A stretch of DNA of 64,000 bases from Streptomyces shenzhenensis (lineage in GTDB: Bacteria; Actinomycetota; Actinomycetes; Streptomycetales; Streptomycetaceae): assembly GCF_021462265.1 (NCBI RefSeq), contig NZ_JAJONF010000016.1, forward strand, positions 1 through 64,000, written 5' to 3'. This document shows positions 18,387 to 26,443 of this stretch, piece after piece. Each line of letters begins with the position of its first letter. Position 1 is the first letter of the stretch. A program made the translations under genes and the position numbers. The notes below the pieces were generated by a model, which made no database searches, was not told the DNA's origin, and saw nothing but the letters and a program-made list of their open reading frames with translations.

Positions 18387-18392
18387 TAAAAT
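18387..18392 (+). promoter_or_regulatory. candidate -10 for leaderless trmB
   Basis: TAAAAT ends 9 bases before the GTG start of trmB and there is no Shine-Dalgarno sequence. That spacing fits a transcript beginning at or next to the start codon. No clear -35 is present. Confidence 0.45.
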
Positions 18393-18401
18393 CGACCCAC
18401 T

Positions 18402-19274
18402 GTGTCTGACTCCCTCAATGCCTCCGAACTCAATGCCTCCGAAACCGCCCCGCCCGGTGAGCGGCCCCACCACGCCCCCGGCCGGCACACCCGGGCCAAG
18501 GGCGAGCCCCGGTTCCCCGACGGGCCCAGGGCCGATCCCGCCGGGTCGCACTTCGAGCGGCGGATCCGCAGCTTCCAGCCGCGCCGCAGCCGGGTCACCG
18601 CCGGGCAGGCCGACGCGCTGCAGCGGCTGTGGCCCAAGTGGGGCCTGGACATCGACGGGCAGCGGGTCATCGGCCTCGGCGGGCTGTTCGGCAACGGCAA
18701 CCCGGTGGTACTGGAGATCGGCTTCGGGATGGGCGAGGCGACCGCGCTGATGGCCGCCGAGGAGCCGGCCGTCAACATCCTCGCCGTCGACGTGCACACA
18801 CCGGGGCAGGGGAACCTGCTCAACCTCGCCGACCAGAACGGCCTGTCCAACGTCCGGGTCGGCAACGGCGACGCGATCATCCTGCTCCGGGAGATGCTGA
18901 CGCCGGACTCGCTGGACGGGCTGCGCGTGTACTTCCCGGACCCGTGGCCCAAGAAGCGGCACCACAAGCGGCGGCTCATCCAGGCCGAGTTCCTCGATCT
19001 CGCCGCGACCCGGCTGCGCCCCGGGGCGATCGTGCACTGCGCGACGGACTGGGAGCCGTACGCCGAGCAGATGCTGGAAGTGCTCGACGCCCACCCGGAG
19101 TTCGAGAACACGCAGGCCGACGGCGGTTTCGCGCCACGCCCGGCGCACCGGCCGCTGACCCGTTTCGAGGGCCAGGGACTGGACAAGGGACATGTGGTGA
19201 ACGATCTGCTCTTCCGTCGCGTACAGCACCGGGTGCCGCAGAGCGAGCAGCACCGTCAGGAGTCACCTCGTTAG
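18402..19274 (+). CDS. trmB: tRNA (guanine-N7-)-methyltransferase
   Basis: This 290-residue SAM-dependent enzyme methylates G46 in the variable loop of tRNAs. The SAM-binding motif VVLEIGFGMGEA is near residue 105, the family-defining VYFPDPWPKKRHHKRRLI is near 180, and the C-terminal TRFEGQGLDKGHVVNDLLF contains the conserved TxFExxG motif. The first 55 residues (Asn/Ala/Ser-rich, then basic) are a variable extension common in actinobacteria. GTG 18402 probably starts a leaderless message. A PrsW-type protease gene begins 10 bases after its stop, so the two are likely co-transcribed. Confidence 0.93.
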   Translation: MSDSLNASELNASETAPPGERPHHAPGRHTRAKGEPRFPDGPRADPAGSHFERRIRSFQPRRSRVTAGQADALQRLWPKWGLDIDGQRVIGLGGLFGNGNPVVLEIGFGMGEATALMAAEEPAVNILAVDVHTPGQGNLLNLADQNGLSNVRVGNGDAIILLREMLTPDSLDGLRVYFPDPWPKKRHHKRRLIQAEFLDLAATRLRPGAIVHCATDWEPYAEQMLEVLDAHPEFENTQADGGFAPRPAHRPLTRFEGQGLDKGHVVNDLLFRRVQHRVPQSEQHRQESPR

Positions 19275-19284
19275 GGTCGATGCC

Positions 19285-20625
19285 GTGGCCGCCTTTACGC
19301 CGCCGTACCCGCAGCACCCGCCTTACCCGCCTTACCCGCAGAGCCGTCCGCCCCGCTGGTGGCGGCGGCGCTGGGTGCGGTACGGGGCGCTGGTCACGCT
19401 GCTGGCCCTCTCCGGCCTGGTGATCCTCGCGCTGGTGCGGGAGCAGACGGGGACGGAGGGCCTTCTCGTCGGCCTCGGGCTCGCCGTGCTGCCCGTGCCG
19501 CTGCTCGTGGGCGCGTTCCGGTGGCTCGACCGGGTGCAGCCCGGCCCCTGGCGGAACCTGCTGTTCGCCCTCGCCTGGGGTGCCTGCGCGGCCGCCCTGA
19601 TAGCCATCGTCGCCAACAGTTTCGCGACGAGATGGATAGCGACGGCGACCGCGGATCCCAGCAGCGCGGACACGCTCGGGGCGACCGTGATAGCGCCGGT
19701 CGTCGAGGAGTCGGCGAAGGCGGCGGCGGTGCTCCTCGTCTTCCTCTTCCGCAGACGGGACTTCACCGGGATCGTGGACGGCGTGGTGATAGCCGGGGTC
19801 ACCGCCACCGGGTTCGCGTTCACCGAGAACATCCTCTACCTCGGCACGGCCTTCGGGACCGACCGGCTGACCGGCGGCAGCGGGATCGCCTCCGTCACGG
19901 CCGCGACCTTCTTCGTGCGCATCGTGATGTCGCCGTTCGCGCACCCGCTCTTCACCGTCCTCACCGGCATCGGCTTCGGTATCGCCGCGCTCTCCGGGGA
20001 GCGGCAGCGGGCGCGGCGTGTGCTGGCGCCGCTCGCCGGGCTGCTGCTCGCGATGAGCATGCACGCGTTCTGGAACGGGTCTTCGACATTCGGGCAGTAC
20101 GGGTTCTTCGCCGTGTACGGCATGTTCATGGTGCCGGCGTTCGGGCTGCTGACCTGGCTGGCCGTGTGGACGCGGCAGCGGGAGCTGCGGACCGTGCGGG
20201 AGGAGTTGCCGGCGTACGTCTACGCGGGGTGGCTGGGGGCGGCCGAGCCGTTCCTGCTCGGGTCGATGCGGGCGCGGCAGATGGCCCGGGAGTACGCCGC
20301 GTACCACTTCGGCAGGGCGGCGGGGCGGGCGGTCGCCGAGTACGAGGGGTACGCGACGACGCTGGCACTGCTGCGGCGCCGGGGGCAGCGGGGGCGGGCC
20401 GGGGCCGACTTCGTGGTGCGGGAGCGCGAACTCCTCACGGAACTGTGGAGCCGGCGGGAGCTGGTGCGGCCGGCCCTGGAGTACGCGGCCCGGACGGCCG
20501 CGCCGAGCGGGTGGCCCGGGTACGCGGGTTACGCGGGTTACGCGCCGACGGCTTACGGGGCACCGGGCCCGGGGTGGCAGGGGGCGGCGGTGCCGTACCC
20601 GTCCTACAACCCGTACCGGAGCTAG
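19285..20625 (+). CDS. PrsW-family intramembrane metalloprotease
   Basis: This 446-residue membrane protein has a Pro/Tyr-rich cytosolic start (residues 1-25), then about eight to nine hydrophobic segments. The expected PrsW/CAAX-protease-like residues are seen: VVEESAKAAAVLL, FAFTENILYL and SMHAFWNGSS, giving paired glutamates, a glutamate-asparagine and a histidine for zinc. The C-terminal tail after residue 300 is soluble, Arg/Glu-rich, and ends with repeated YAGYAGYAPTAYG. PrsW in Bacillus cleaves an anti-sigma factor, but most relatives have unknown substrates. The start GTG at 19285 is 10 bases after trmB. Confidence 0.85.
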   Translation: MAAFTPPYPQHPPYPPYPQSRPPRWWRRRWVRYGALVTLLALSGLVILALVREQTGTEGLLVGLGLAVLPVPLLVGAFRWLDRVQPGPWRNLLFALAWGACAAALIAIVANSFATRWIATATADPSSADTLGATVIAPVVEESAKAAAVLLVFLFRRRDFTGIVDGVVIAGVTATGFAFTENILYLGTAFGTDRLTGGSGIASVTAATFFVRIVMSPFAHPLFTVLTGIGFGIAALSGERQRARRVLAPLAGLLLAMSMHAFWNGSSTFGQYGFFAVYGMFMVPAFGLLTWLAVWTRQRELRTVREELPAYVYAGWLGAAEPFLLGSMRARQMAREYAAYHFGRAAGRAVAEYEGYATTLALLRRRGQRGRAGADFVVRERELLTELWSRRELVRPALEYAARTAAPSGWPGYAGYAGYAPTAYGAPGPGWQGAAVPYPSYNPYRS

Positions 20626-20765
20626 TGCTTCGGGGTCGCGGAGGGTCCGGCACCGCCGGGACGCGCCGTGCGGGCTCGGGCTGAGCACCGTCGCGGCGGC
20701 GAGGAGCGGTGACGAGAAACGGTGAGCGGCCCGCCGGTGGTGAGCCGGCAGGCCTGCGCGGGGCG

Positions 20766-21728
20766 TCAGGCGGAAGCCGTCGTCAGCCTGCTCAGTTCCT
20801 GGTCCGTCAGGGTCAGGTCGGCCACGCCCAGCAGGGGCGGGAGCTGTTCGAGGGTGCGCGCCGAGGCGATCGGGGCCGCGATGGTGGGCTGGGCCGCCAG
20901 CCAGGCCAGGGCGACCGTGGGGACCGGGGCCTCGTGGGCCGCGGCGATCTCGTCCAGGGCCGCCAGGACCTTCTGACCGCGGTCGGACTCGGCGTACTGG
21001 GCGGCTCGGCCCGCTCGGGCGCTGTCGACCGTCGTACCGGGGCGGTACTTGCCGGTGAGGAAGCCGGCGGCCAGGGCGAAGTAGGGGACGGCCGCGAGGC
21101 CGGTGCGGGAGGCCAGGTCCTGGAGCGGGCCCTCGTAGGTGTCGCGGGAGACCAGGTTGTAGTGAGGCTGGAGGGCGACGTACCGGGCGAGGCCCTCGCG
21201 GTCGGAGAAGTCCAGGGACTCCTGCAGCCGCTCCGGCGTGATGTTGGACGCGGCGATGTGCCGGACCTTGCCCGCCCGCACCAGCTCGTCCAGCGCGCCG
21301 ATGATCTCCTCGACCGGGACCTCGGGCTGGTCGAAGTGCGTGTAGTACAGGTCGATATGGTCGGTGCCCAGACGGCGCAGGGACGCGTCGGCGGCGGCCT
21401 TGATGTTGGCGGCGGACAGGCCCGGGTACTCCGGGTGCTGGCTGACCTTCGTCGCGATGACGACGTCGTCCCGGTTGCCGCGCGCCCTGACCCACTTGCC
21501 GATGATCGTCTCGGACTCGCCGCCCTTGTTGCCCTCGATCCACGCCGTGTACGAGTCGGCGGTGTCGACGAAGTTGCCGCCGGCGGCGGCATAGGCGTCG
21601 AGGACGGCGAAGGAGGTGGCCTCGTCGGCGGTCCAGCCGAAGACGTTACCGCCGAGGGCGAGCGGGAAGACCTCCAGGTCGGAGGCGCCGAGCTTGCGGA
21701 GGGAAGGGGAAGCGGAAGAAGCAGTCAT
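20766..21728 (-). CDS. aldo/keto reductase
   Basis: This 320-residue NADPH-dependent oxidoreductase has the (beta/alpha)8 fold. The catalytic tetrad is visible: Asp and Tyr in VDTADSYTAW, Lys in VIATKVS and His in YYTHFD. The C-terminal cofactor-binding region contains APIASARTLEQL. The sequence GNVFGWTADEATSFAVLDAY is typical of the YajO/YhdN-like group acting on sugars or aldehydes. A TGAAG lies about 5 bases before ATG 21728. It is followed by a lone convergent spacer and shows no obvious operon. Confidence 0.9.
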   Translation of the reverse strand: MTASSASPSLRKLGASDLEVFPLALGGNVFGWTADEATSFAVLDAYAAAGGNFVDTADSYTAWIEGNKGGESETIIGKWVRARGNRDDVVIATKVSQHPEYPGLSAANIKAAADASLRRLGTDHIDLYYTHFDQPEVPVEEIIGALDELVRAGKVRHIAASNITPERLQESLDFSDREGLARYVALQPHYNLVSRDTYEGPLQDLASRTGLAAVPYFALAAGFLTGKYRPGTTVDSARAGRAAQYAESDRGQKVLAALDEIAAAHEAPVPTVALAWLAAQPTIAAPIASARTLEQLPPLLGVADLTLTDQELSRLTTASA

Positions 21729-21813
21729 GCTTCACTTCAACACGCGGCCCCGGGCGCCCCATGCCGACGCGACACGAAGTTCTCGTAAAGGCGCCCCGCC
21801 TGTCCTGGGCAGG

Positions 21814-22848
21814 TCAGGGGTTGAGGCCCTTGCCGCGCAGCCAGGTCATCGGGTCGATGGCGGTGGCCTGGCCGTTCGGGTGCACTTCCAGGTGGAGGTG
21901 CGGGCCGGTGACGTTGCCGGTGGCGCCGACGCGGCCGATGACGTCGCCGGTGGCGACCTTCTGGCCGACCTTCACGCCGATCGAGGACTGGTGGCAGAAC
22001 CACAGCTCGGTGCCGTCGTCGAGGGTGATGATCGTGCGGTAGCCGTAGGACCCGGCCCAGCCCGCCTCGGTGACCGTGCCGCTGTGCACGGCCTTGATCA
22101 GCGTGCCGGTGGGCGCGGCGAAGTCGAGACCGGTGTGGTAGCCGGAGGACCACATGGAGCCGGCCTGGCCGAAGGTGCCGGTGATCGTGTACGAGACGAC
22201 GGGCAGCGTGTACTGCTTGGCCAGCTCGGCGAGGTGGGCCTGCTCGGCCTTCTGCTTCGCGGAGGCCTCCGCCTTCTCCTTGGCGTCGGCGGCCTTCGCG
22301 GCGGCCGCCTGCTCGGCCTTGGCCTCGGCGGCGGCGATCGCCCTGTCGGCGGCGGCGACGGCCTTGGCGCCGGCCTTGGTGTCGAGCTGGTTCTGCTGCT
22401 GCGCCGCCTGGGCGATGATCCGGCTGCGCAGCGCCTCACCGGCGTTCGAGGAGGAGTCCGCGTCGGTGGCGGCGGTCGTGGTGACGCTGCTGAGCGCCGT
22501 CTGGGTGGCCTGGTGGCCGCCGCCCTCGCCGAGCAGGGAGCTGACGGAGGAGGGCAGGTCGGGCAGGGAGATGGAGACCGGCGGCTTGCCGGTGTTGGCG
22601 CTGGCCATGCCGCCCGCGCCGACGGCGGCGATGACGCCGACGCCGAGAACCGTGGAGCTGCGGGCGAGCCCGCCGCCCTTCTGCCTGGCGACCCGGTGCC
22701 GGCCGCGAGCCGCGGAGAGGGACTCCTCGGTGGGGTTCCACTCCTCGAAGGGGCCCTCGTCGGGGCGGTAGCCGCCGTAGCCGAAGGTGTCGGGCTGACG
22801 CTGGCTGGGCACGAACGGGGCTGTGGGAGCAGGCGGGTTGGACGCCAC
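21814..22848 (-). CDS. M23-family peptidoglycan endopeptidase, membrane anchored
   Basis: This 344-residue cell-wall hydrolase has a cytosolic Pro/Gln-rich start and a single membrane segment near residues 60-80 (VLGVGVIAAVGAGGMASA). A long Ala/Glu/Lys coiled coil lies at about 125-200. The C-terminal LytM domain carries the zinc ligands HTGLD and HLHLE (HxxxD and HxH). It is predicted to cut peptide cross-links in peptidoglycan outside the cell. GTG 22848 is backed by AAGGAG 9 bases upstream. A c-di-AMP riboswitch in its leader should shut expression when c-di-AMP is high, linking wall remodelling to osmotic state and germination. Confidence 0.92.
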   Translation of the reverse strand: MASNPPAPTAPFVPSQRQPDTFGYGGYRPDEGPFEEWNPTEESLSAARGRHRVARQKGGGLARSSTVLGVGVIAAVGAGGMASANTGKPPVSISLPDLPSSVSSLLGEGGGHQATQTALSSVTTTAATDADSSSNAGEALRSRIIAQAAQQQNQLDTKAGAKAVAAADRAIAAAEAKAEQAAAAKAADAKEKAEASAKQKAEQAHLAELAKQYTLPVVSYTITGTFGQAGSMWSSGYHTGLDFAAPTGTLIKAVHSGTVTEAGWAGSYGYRTIITLDDGTELWFCHQSSIGVKVGQKVATGDVIGRVGATGNVTGPHLHLEVHPNGQATAIDPMTWLRGKGLNP

Positions 22849-22870
22849 GCGGGCGCACTCCTTTCCTTCC

Positions 22871-23020
22871 GCCGCCTACCGGGTTAGCTGACGGGTTCGG
22901 AGCGGGAAGGTCTCCTACGCGTGTATACCGGCCGTTTCGTACCCGGCGGTAGCCTCGCGATTCACCCCAAGGTGGTGGTTCCCCGGTTCCCTTGCGGGAT
23001 TCGGCGCGTGCGCACGGAGC
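22871..23020 (-). promoter_or_regulatory. ydaO/yuaA-type c-di-AMP riboswitch
   Basis: Read on the minus strand, the leader of the M23 gene carries the hallmark blocks of this riboswitch in order: CGCCGAATCCCGC, GGGAACCGGGG, CCTTGGGGTGAATCG, GACCTTCCCGCTCCG and GAACCCGTCAGCTAACC, then GGTAGGC. In Streptomyces these elements commonly precede genes for Rpf and peptidase-type wall hydrolases and lower expression when c-di-AMP is bound. The aptamer ends about 20 bases before the ribosome site. Confidence 0.88.
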
Positions 23021-23287
23021 CGTCTCGGGTGACGGCTGGGACGACCGCGCTGCGTTATCGAACGTTAATAGACCCGGCCATGAGATTCCAAGCCGTTCGG
23101 CTTGATCATTAAGCTTTCAGGGCCCGGACTTACCGGCCACGAACGGTCAAAAGCGGTCGAGTCGACGATGCGAGCCGCTCACCTCAGGAGTCACACAGGT
23201 TTTGATGGTGACTCAGTTGTGATGCGGAGGGCGGCCGCCCGGACACCGAAAGTGACGGCGTTCTGCGGATTCGCGGGGGGCATGACT
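23021..23287. other. AT-richer spacer upstream of the riboswitch
   Basis: This spacer must contain the leftward promoter for the riboswitch transcript. A plausible pair on the minus strand is TTGGAA with TATTAA around 23065-23095. No gene is recognisable. Confidence 0.4.
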
Positions 23288-23323
23288 CAGGGCCGGAATC
23301 CTCTGACAAGGATTCCGGCCCTG
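23288..23323 (-). terminator. tRNA-fMet terminator hairpin
   Basis: AGGGCCGGAATCC pairs with GGATTCCGGCCCT across a short loop, immediately downstream (leftward) of the initiator tRNA. It is the expected transcript end. Confidence 0.8.
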
Positions 23324-23331
23324 GGTTTCAG

Positions 23332-23405
23332 TAGCGGGGACAGGATTTGAACCTGCGACCTCTGGGTTATGAGCCCAGCGAGCTACCGAGCTGCTCCACC
23401 CCGCG
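23332..23405 (-). tRNA. initiator tRNA-fMet (CAT)
   Basis: The 74-base gene folds into a full cloverleaf with anticodon CAT in GGGCTCATAACCC. Two initiator marks are seen: the first base C is unpaired with position 72, and the anticodon stem ends in three G:C pairs (GGG/CCC). CCA is not encoded. A promoter with TGACTC (23445-23440), 17 bases and TATGCT (23422-23417) lies just upstream on the minus strand. Confidence 0.95.
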
Positions 23406-23416
23406 TCGTTGACACC

Positions 23417-23445
23417 AGCATACGCCATCCGAAGGGTGGGAGTCA
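23417..23445 (-). promoter_or_regulatory. tRNA-fMet promoter
   Basis: On the minus strand, TGACTC (23445-23440) and TATGCT (23422-23417) are separated by 17 bases and end 11 bases before the mature tRNA 5' end, as expected for a short processed leader. Confidence 0.6.
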
Positions 23446-23502
23446 CACGGGTTGAGTCGCGTGGGGTCCGGCGGGTTCTGCGGGTTCTGCGGCCGCGGGC
23501 AG

Positions 23503-23605
23503 GTGGGGGCCGCTCGCGCAGTTCCCCGCGCCCCTGAAGGGGCGCTGCGGCAGCGCGATCCCGAAGGCGCGCGGGGACCCGCGCGAGCAATCACTGCGCA
23601 CCCGC
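23503..23605 (+). repeat. Streptomyces intergenic repeat, family 2
   Basis: The stretch includes GCTCGCGCAGTTCCCCGCGC followed by the hairpin GCGCCCCTGAAGGGGCGC. Related segments occur near 12500-12550 (minus) and 42475-42540 (plus). It lies downstream of the leftward RibD-like gene and upstream of tRNA-fMet. Confidence 0.55.
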
Positions 23606-23664
23606 AACCGCAACCGCGAAAGAACTCCAGCCCTCTCTCCGGTCGTCCCGTCCAGCCCACCTGC

Positions 23665-24786
23665 TCAGCCGAGAAGATGCCCGTTCGGTGCCTTCGCCTG
23701 TGCCTCGAACTCACCCAGGAGCAGCACTTCCACCCCGGCCTCCCGGAGCGCCCCCGTCCCGTCGGCCGCCGTCACGAACGTGTCCGGCTCACGCCACGCG
23801 GTCACCACCCGCCGCACCCCGGCCCGCAGGATCAGCTCGGCGCAGGGGTGCGGGCGGGAGGCGCGGTGGGTACAGGGTTCGAGGCTGGTGTAGACCGTGG
23901 CGGCGGGCAGGCGGGGGTCGGTCGGGAGGATCTTGGCCAGGGCCGCCTCCTCCGCGTGGACCACTGCGTCGCCGGCCTCCCTGGAGTGGCCGCGGGCCAG
24001 TTCCGTGCCGTCGGCCGCGACCACCACCGCGCCGACGCTGAACGCGGTCCGGGAGGGCGGGCAGTCGGCCGCCAGTGCGCAGGCGAGCCGCAGCCAGTGG
24101 CGGTCGGCGGCGGAGGGCGCCGCACCCGCGCCGGGCGCCGTGGGCTCGTACCGCATCAGGACGACGTCCTCGATACGGCGGCTCTCCAGGAGCCGCAGCC
24201 GCCCGGCCTGGTATCCGCCCGGCCCGAACAGCCGCGGCGCCTTCGGGTCGCCGACGAAGAGGGGGGCCAGGACCAGCTGGAGCTCGTCGGCCAGGCCCTG
24301 CTGGAGGAGCTGGGTGTGGACCGTGCCGCCGCCCTCGACCATCAGGCGCCGCACTCCCCGCACGTCGTGCAGGTGCTCCAGGAGGAGCCGCCAGTCGAGC
24401 TCCGGGCCCAGCGACACGACGTCCGCCGCCACCTGCGCCCGCCCCGCGCCCTCGTCCGTGGTGTAGACGGCCTTCGCGCCGCCGGTGTGCCAGAACCTGG
24501 CCTGCGGGTCGAGCTCGCCGGTCGCGGTGACCGTGACCTTGAGGGGGTACTCCGGCTTGCCCGCCGCGGCCCGGGCCGCGCGCCGCTCCGGATCGTTGAC
24601 CAGGAGCCGCGGGTTGTCCGCGCGGATGGTGCCGGCGCCGATCAGGATCGCGTCGACGGACGCCCGCACCTCGTCGACGCGGTCGAAGTCGGCCGGCGAG
24701 GAGAGCAGCAGCCGGTCGGGGCCGGTGTCGTCGAGGTAGCCGTCGAGGGAGACGGCGGCGGAGAGCAGGACGTGGGGATACGGCAT
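23665..24786 (-). CDS. RibD-like bifunctional reductase-deaminase, inverted domain order
   Basis: This 373-residue protein combines the two activities of riboflavin step 2-3 enzymes. The N-terminal part (1-220) is a RibD_C/DHFR-like reductase (LSAAVSLDGYLDD, ILIGAGTIRADNPRLL, LMVEGGGTVHTQLL). The C-terminal part (about 235-373) is a zinc cytidine-deaminase-like domain with HAEEAAL and PC...PCAELIL ligands. Canonical RibD has the deaminase first, so the order is reversed. The gene is divergent from a MarR regulator whose promoter and presumed operator lie in the shared 67-base spacer, with a GTP cyclohydrolase II gene beyond. It probably acts on a pyrimidine made from GTP, for flavin supply or a specialised product. 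Confidence 0.85.
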   Translation of the reverse strand: MPYPHVLLSAAVSLDGYLDDTGPDRLLLSSPADFDRVDEVRASVDAILIGAGTIRADNPRLLVNDPERRAARAAAGKPEYPLKVTVTATGELDPQARFWHTGGAKAVYTTDEGAGRAQVAADVVSLGPELDWRLLLEHLHDVRGVRRLMVEGGGTVHTQLLQQGLADELQLVLAPLFVGDPKAPRLFGPGGYQAGRLRLLESRRIEDVVLMRYEPTAPGAGAAPSAADRHWLRLACALAADCPPSRTAFSVGAVVVAADGTELARGHSREAGDAVVHAEEAALAKILPTDPRLPAATVYTSLEPCTHRASRPHPCAELILRAGVRRVVTAWREPDTFVTAADGTGALREAGVEVLLLGEFEAQAKAPNGHLLG

Positions 24787-24818
24787 CGGACGCGTTCACT
24801 CCCGGGGGACGGGCAGCC

Positions 24819-24847
24819 TTGGTTAAAGTTTGAAACAAACCTACACT
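24819..24847 (+). promoter_or_regulatory. leaderless promoter with operator, MarR gene
   Basis: TTGGTT (24819-24824), a 17-base spacer and TACACT (24842-24847) form a good promoter. The ATG at 24854 follows 6 bases after the -10, implying a leaderless message. The spacer contains the palindrome GTTTGAAAC (24828-24836), similar to half sites at 25401 and 25441, so autoregulation is likely. Confidence 0.65.
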
Positions 24848-24853
24848 GGATGC

Positions 24854-25375
24854 ATGACGACTCGCTGGCTCACTCCGAAGGAGCAGCGCGCGTGGCGCGC
24901 GTTCATGGCCGCGAAGATCCTCCTGGAGGACGCGATCGACCGGCAGCTCCAGCAGGACGCCGGCATGCCCCATCTGTACTACGGCATCCTCGCCAACCTC
25001 TCCGAGGAGCCGGGGCACAAGCTGCGCATGACCGATCTCGCCGAGAAGTCGAAGATCACCCGGAGCCGGCTGACGTACGCCGTGACACGGCTGGAGAAGG
25101 ACGGGCTGATCCGGCGCGAGGACTGCGCGTGGGACAAGCGGAGCAGCTTCGCCATCCTCACCGACGAGGGCATGGCCGTACTGGAGCGCACGGCGCCGGG
25201 GCACGTGGAGACCGTACGGGCGGCGGTCTTCGACCAGCTCTCCGACGAGCAGGTGGAGCAGTTGGAGACGATCGGTTCCGCGATCGCGCGGGCGCTGGAG
25301 GGCGGCGAGACCCCCAGGCCCACGTCGGACGAGGTGCCCTGGCGGCGCCGGTCGTCCCCCTGTTCCGGTCCGTGA
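24854..25375 (+). CDS. MarR-family regulator of the flavin-type cluster
   Basis: This 173-residue MarR protein has helices MPHLYYGILANLSEEPGHKL, a recognition region AEKSKITRSRLTYAVTRLEKDGL and a wing DCAWDKRSSFAILTDEGM. ATG 24854 is favoured over a start 24 bases upstream because a -10 element ends 6 bases before it. The Pro/Arg/Ser tail (from about residue 150) is non-conserved. Its position between the divergent RibD-like gene and ribA, together with related palindromes in all promoter spacers, suggests it represses the whole cluster. The inducing ligand might be a flavin or a toxic precursor; that is inference. Confidence 0.88.
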   Translation: MTTRWLTPKEQRAWRAFMAAKILLEDAIDRQLQQDAGMPHLYYGILANLSEEPGHKLRMTDLAEKSKITRSRLTYAVTRLEKDGLIRREDCAWDKRSSFAILTDEGMAVLERTAPGHVETVRAAVFDQLSDEQVEQLETIGSAIARALEGGETPRPTSDEVPWRRRSSPCSGP

Positions 25376-25396
25376 GCCGCCGCAGCACGGAAACTG

Positions 25397-25456
25397 TTGA
25401 TTCAAATTTAAAACATGAGTAGGGTTCCCCGCGTGGATCTGCTTCAAATCTGAAGC
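25397..25456 (+). promoter_or_regulatory. ribA promoter with two MarR-like operators
   Basis: TTGATT (25397-25402), 17 bases and TAGGGT (25420-25425) form a likely promoter. TTCAAATTTAA (25401-25411) fills the spacer, and the perfect palindrome GCTTCAAATCTGAAGC (25441-25456) lies just downstream of the expected start. Both share the TTCAAA/TTTGAA core with the site before the MarR gene. Confidence 0.6.
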
Positions 25457-25515
25457 AGACGCCGCGACGTCCCGTACCGGGACCGCCGTCCTGCACCCGG
25501 ACACTGGAGAACCCG

Positions 25516-26157
25516 ATGACCGACTTCCCCGCCGCCACCCAGCGCGCCCGTGTCCGGGTCCCGCTGCGCTTCCACGACGGCTACAGCGTCGACGCCGAGC
25601 TGGTCACCTTCCATGGCCTGACCGACGGCCAGGAGCACGTCGCCGTCGTCCTGGGCGAGCCCGCCCCCGGCGCCCTCCCGCTGGTGCGGCTGCACTCCGA
25701 GTGCCTGACCGGCGACGTCTTCGGCTCGGCCCGCTGCGACTGCGGGCCCCAGCTGCGCGAGGCGGTCGAGCGCATCGCCGGCCGCGGCGGCGTCCTGCTC
25801 TACCTGCGCCAGGAGGGCCGGGGCATCGGCCTCTACAACAAGCTCGACGCCTACGCCCTCCAGGACCAGGGCCTCGACACCTACGAGGCGAACGCCGCCC
25901 TCGGCCTGCCCGAGGACGCCCGCGACTACACCGCCGCCGCGCAGATGCTCGCCGCCCTCGGCATCACCGAGCTCGACCTGCTCTCCAACAACCCCGACAA
26001 GGCCGAACAGTTGCGCGGCCTCGGCGTCACCGTCCGCGACCGCGTCCCGACCGGTGTCTTCAGCACCGCTCACAACGTCCGTTACCTGCGCGCGAAGGTC
26101 CTGCACACCCAGCACACGCTGCCGCTGTCCGAGTTGACGGAGCTCAACGCGGGCTGA
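25516..26157 (+). CDS. ribA: GTP cyclohydrolase II
   Basis: This 213-residue zinc enzyme opens GTP to the diaminopyrimidine precursor of riboflavin, releasing formate and pyrophosphate. The zinc site LHSECLTGDVFGSARCDCG is complete (three cysteines), with the GTP-binding YLRQEGRGIGL and LLSNNP motifs following. The tyrosine in LDAYALQDQG, equivalent to E. coli Tyr105, is kept, which favours the ordinary cyclohydrolase II product and not the formamide analogue made by Met-containing relatives. It is a stand-alone domain without a RibB fusion. GGAGA lies 6 bases upstream of ATG 25516. It is likely a paralogue serving the MarR-controlled cluster. Confidence 0.93.
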   Translation: MTDFPAATQRARVRVPLRFHDGYSVDAELVTFHGLTDGQEHVAVVLGEPAPGALPLVRLHSECLTGDVFGSARCDCGPQLREAVERIAGRGGVLLYLRQEGRGIGLYNKLDAYALQDQGLDTYEANAALGLPEDARDYTAAAQMLAALGITELDLLSNNPDKAEQLRGLGVTVRDRVPTGVFSTAHNVRYLRAKVLHTQHTLPLSELTELNAG

Positions 26158-26241
26158 GCACCGCAGGGCACGGTGGGCCGGCACCGACGGACACACCGCC
26201 GGGGGAGCCTCGGGGAACGACCGGTGGCCGGTACAGGAGTT

Positions 26242-26273
26242 CGCCGCCGCCCCGCACGAGGGGGGCGGCGGCG
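26242..26273 (+). terminator. hairpin after ribA
   Basis: CGCCGCCGCCCC (26242-26253) pairs with GGGGCGGCGGCG (26262-26273). It lies 85 bases past the ribA stop and has no T run, so it is a probable but not classical terminator. Confidence 0.5.
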
Positions 26274-26330
26274 TGCTGACCGGGGTCCTGCGAGGGGCCG
26301 GTCCCGGTCTCCGAACCCGCGAAACACCGC

Positions 26331-26365
26331 GAGCCCCGGTCCGGACGAGGTCCGGACCGGGGCTC
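26331..26365 (-). terminator. tRNA-Lys terminator hairpin
   Basis: GAGCCCCGGTCCGGA pairs perfectly with TCCGGACCGGGGCTC around a 5-base loop, directly downstream (leftward) of tRNA-Lys. Confidence 0.75.
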
Positions 26366-26370
26366 TTCGG

Positions 26371-26443
26371 TAGGCCGTGTGGGACTCGAACCCACAACCA
26401 ATGGATTAAAAGTCCACTGCTCTGCCAATTGAGCTAACGGCCC
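26371..26443 (-). tRNA. tRNA-Lys (TTT)
   Basis: A 73-base cloverleaf on the minus strand with acceptor GGGCCGT/ACGGCCT, anticodon TTT in GGACTTTTAATCC and T-arm GTGGGTTCGAGTCCCAC. CCA is not encoded. The closing acceptor pair is a G-T wobble. Confidence 0.95.
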
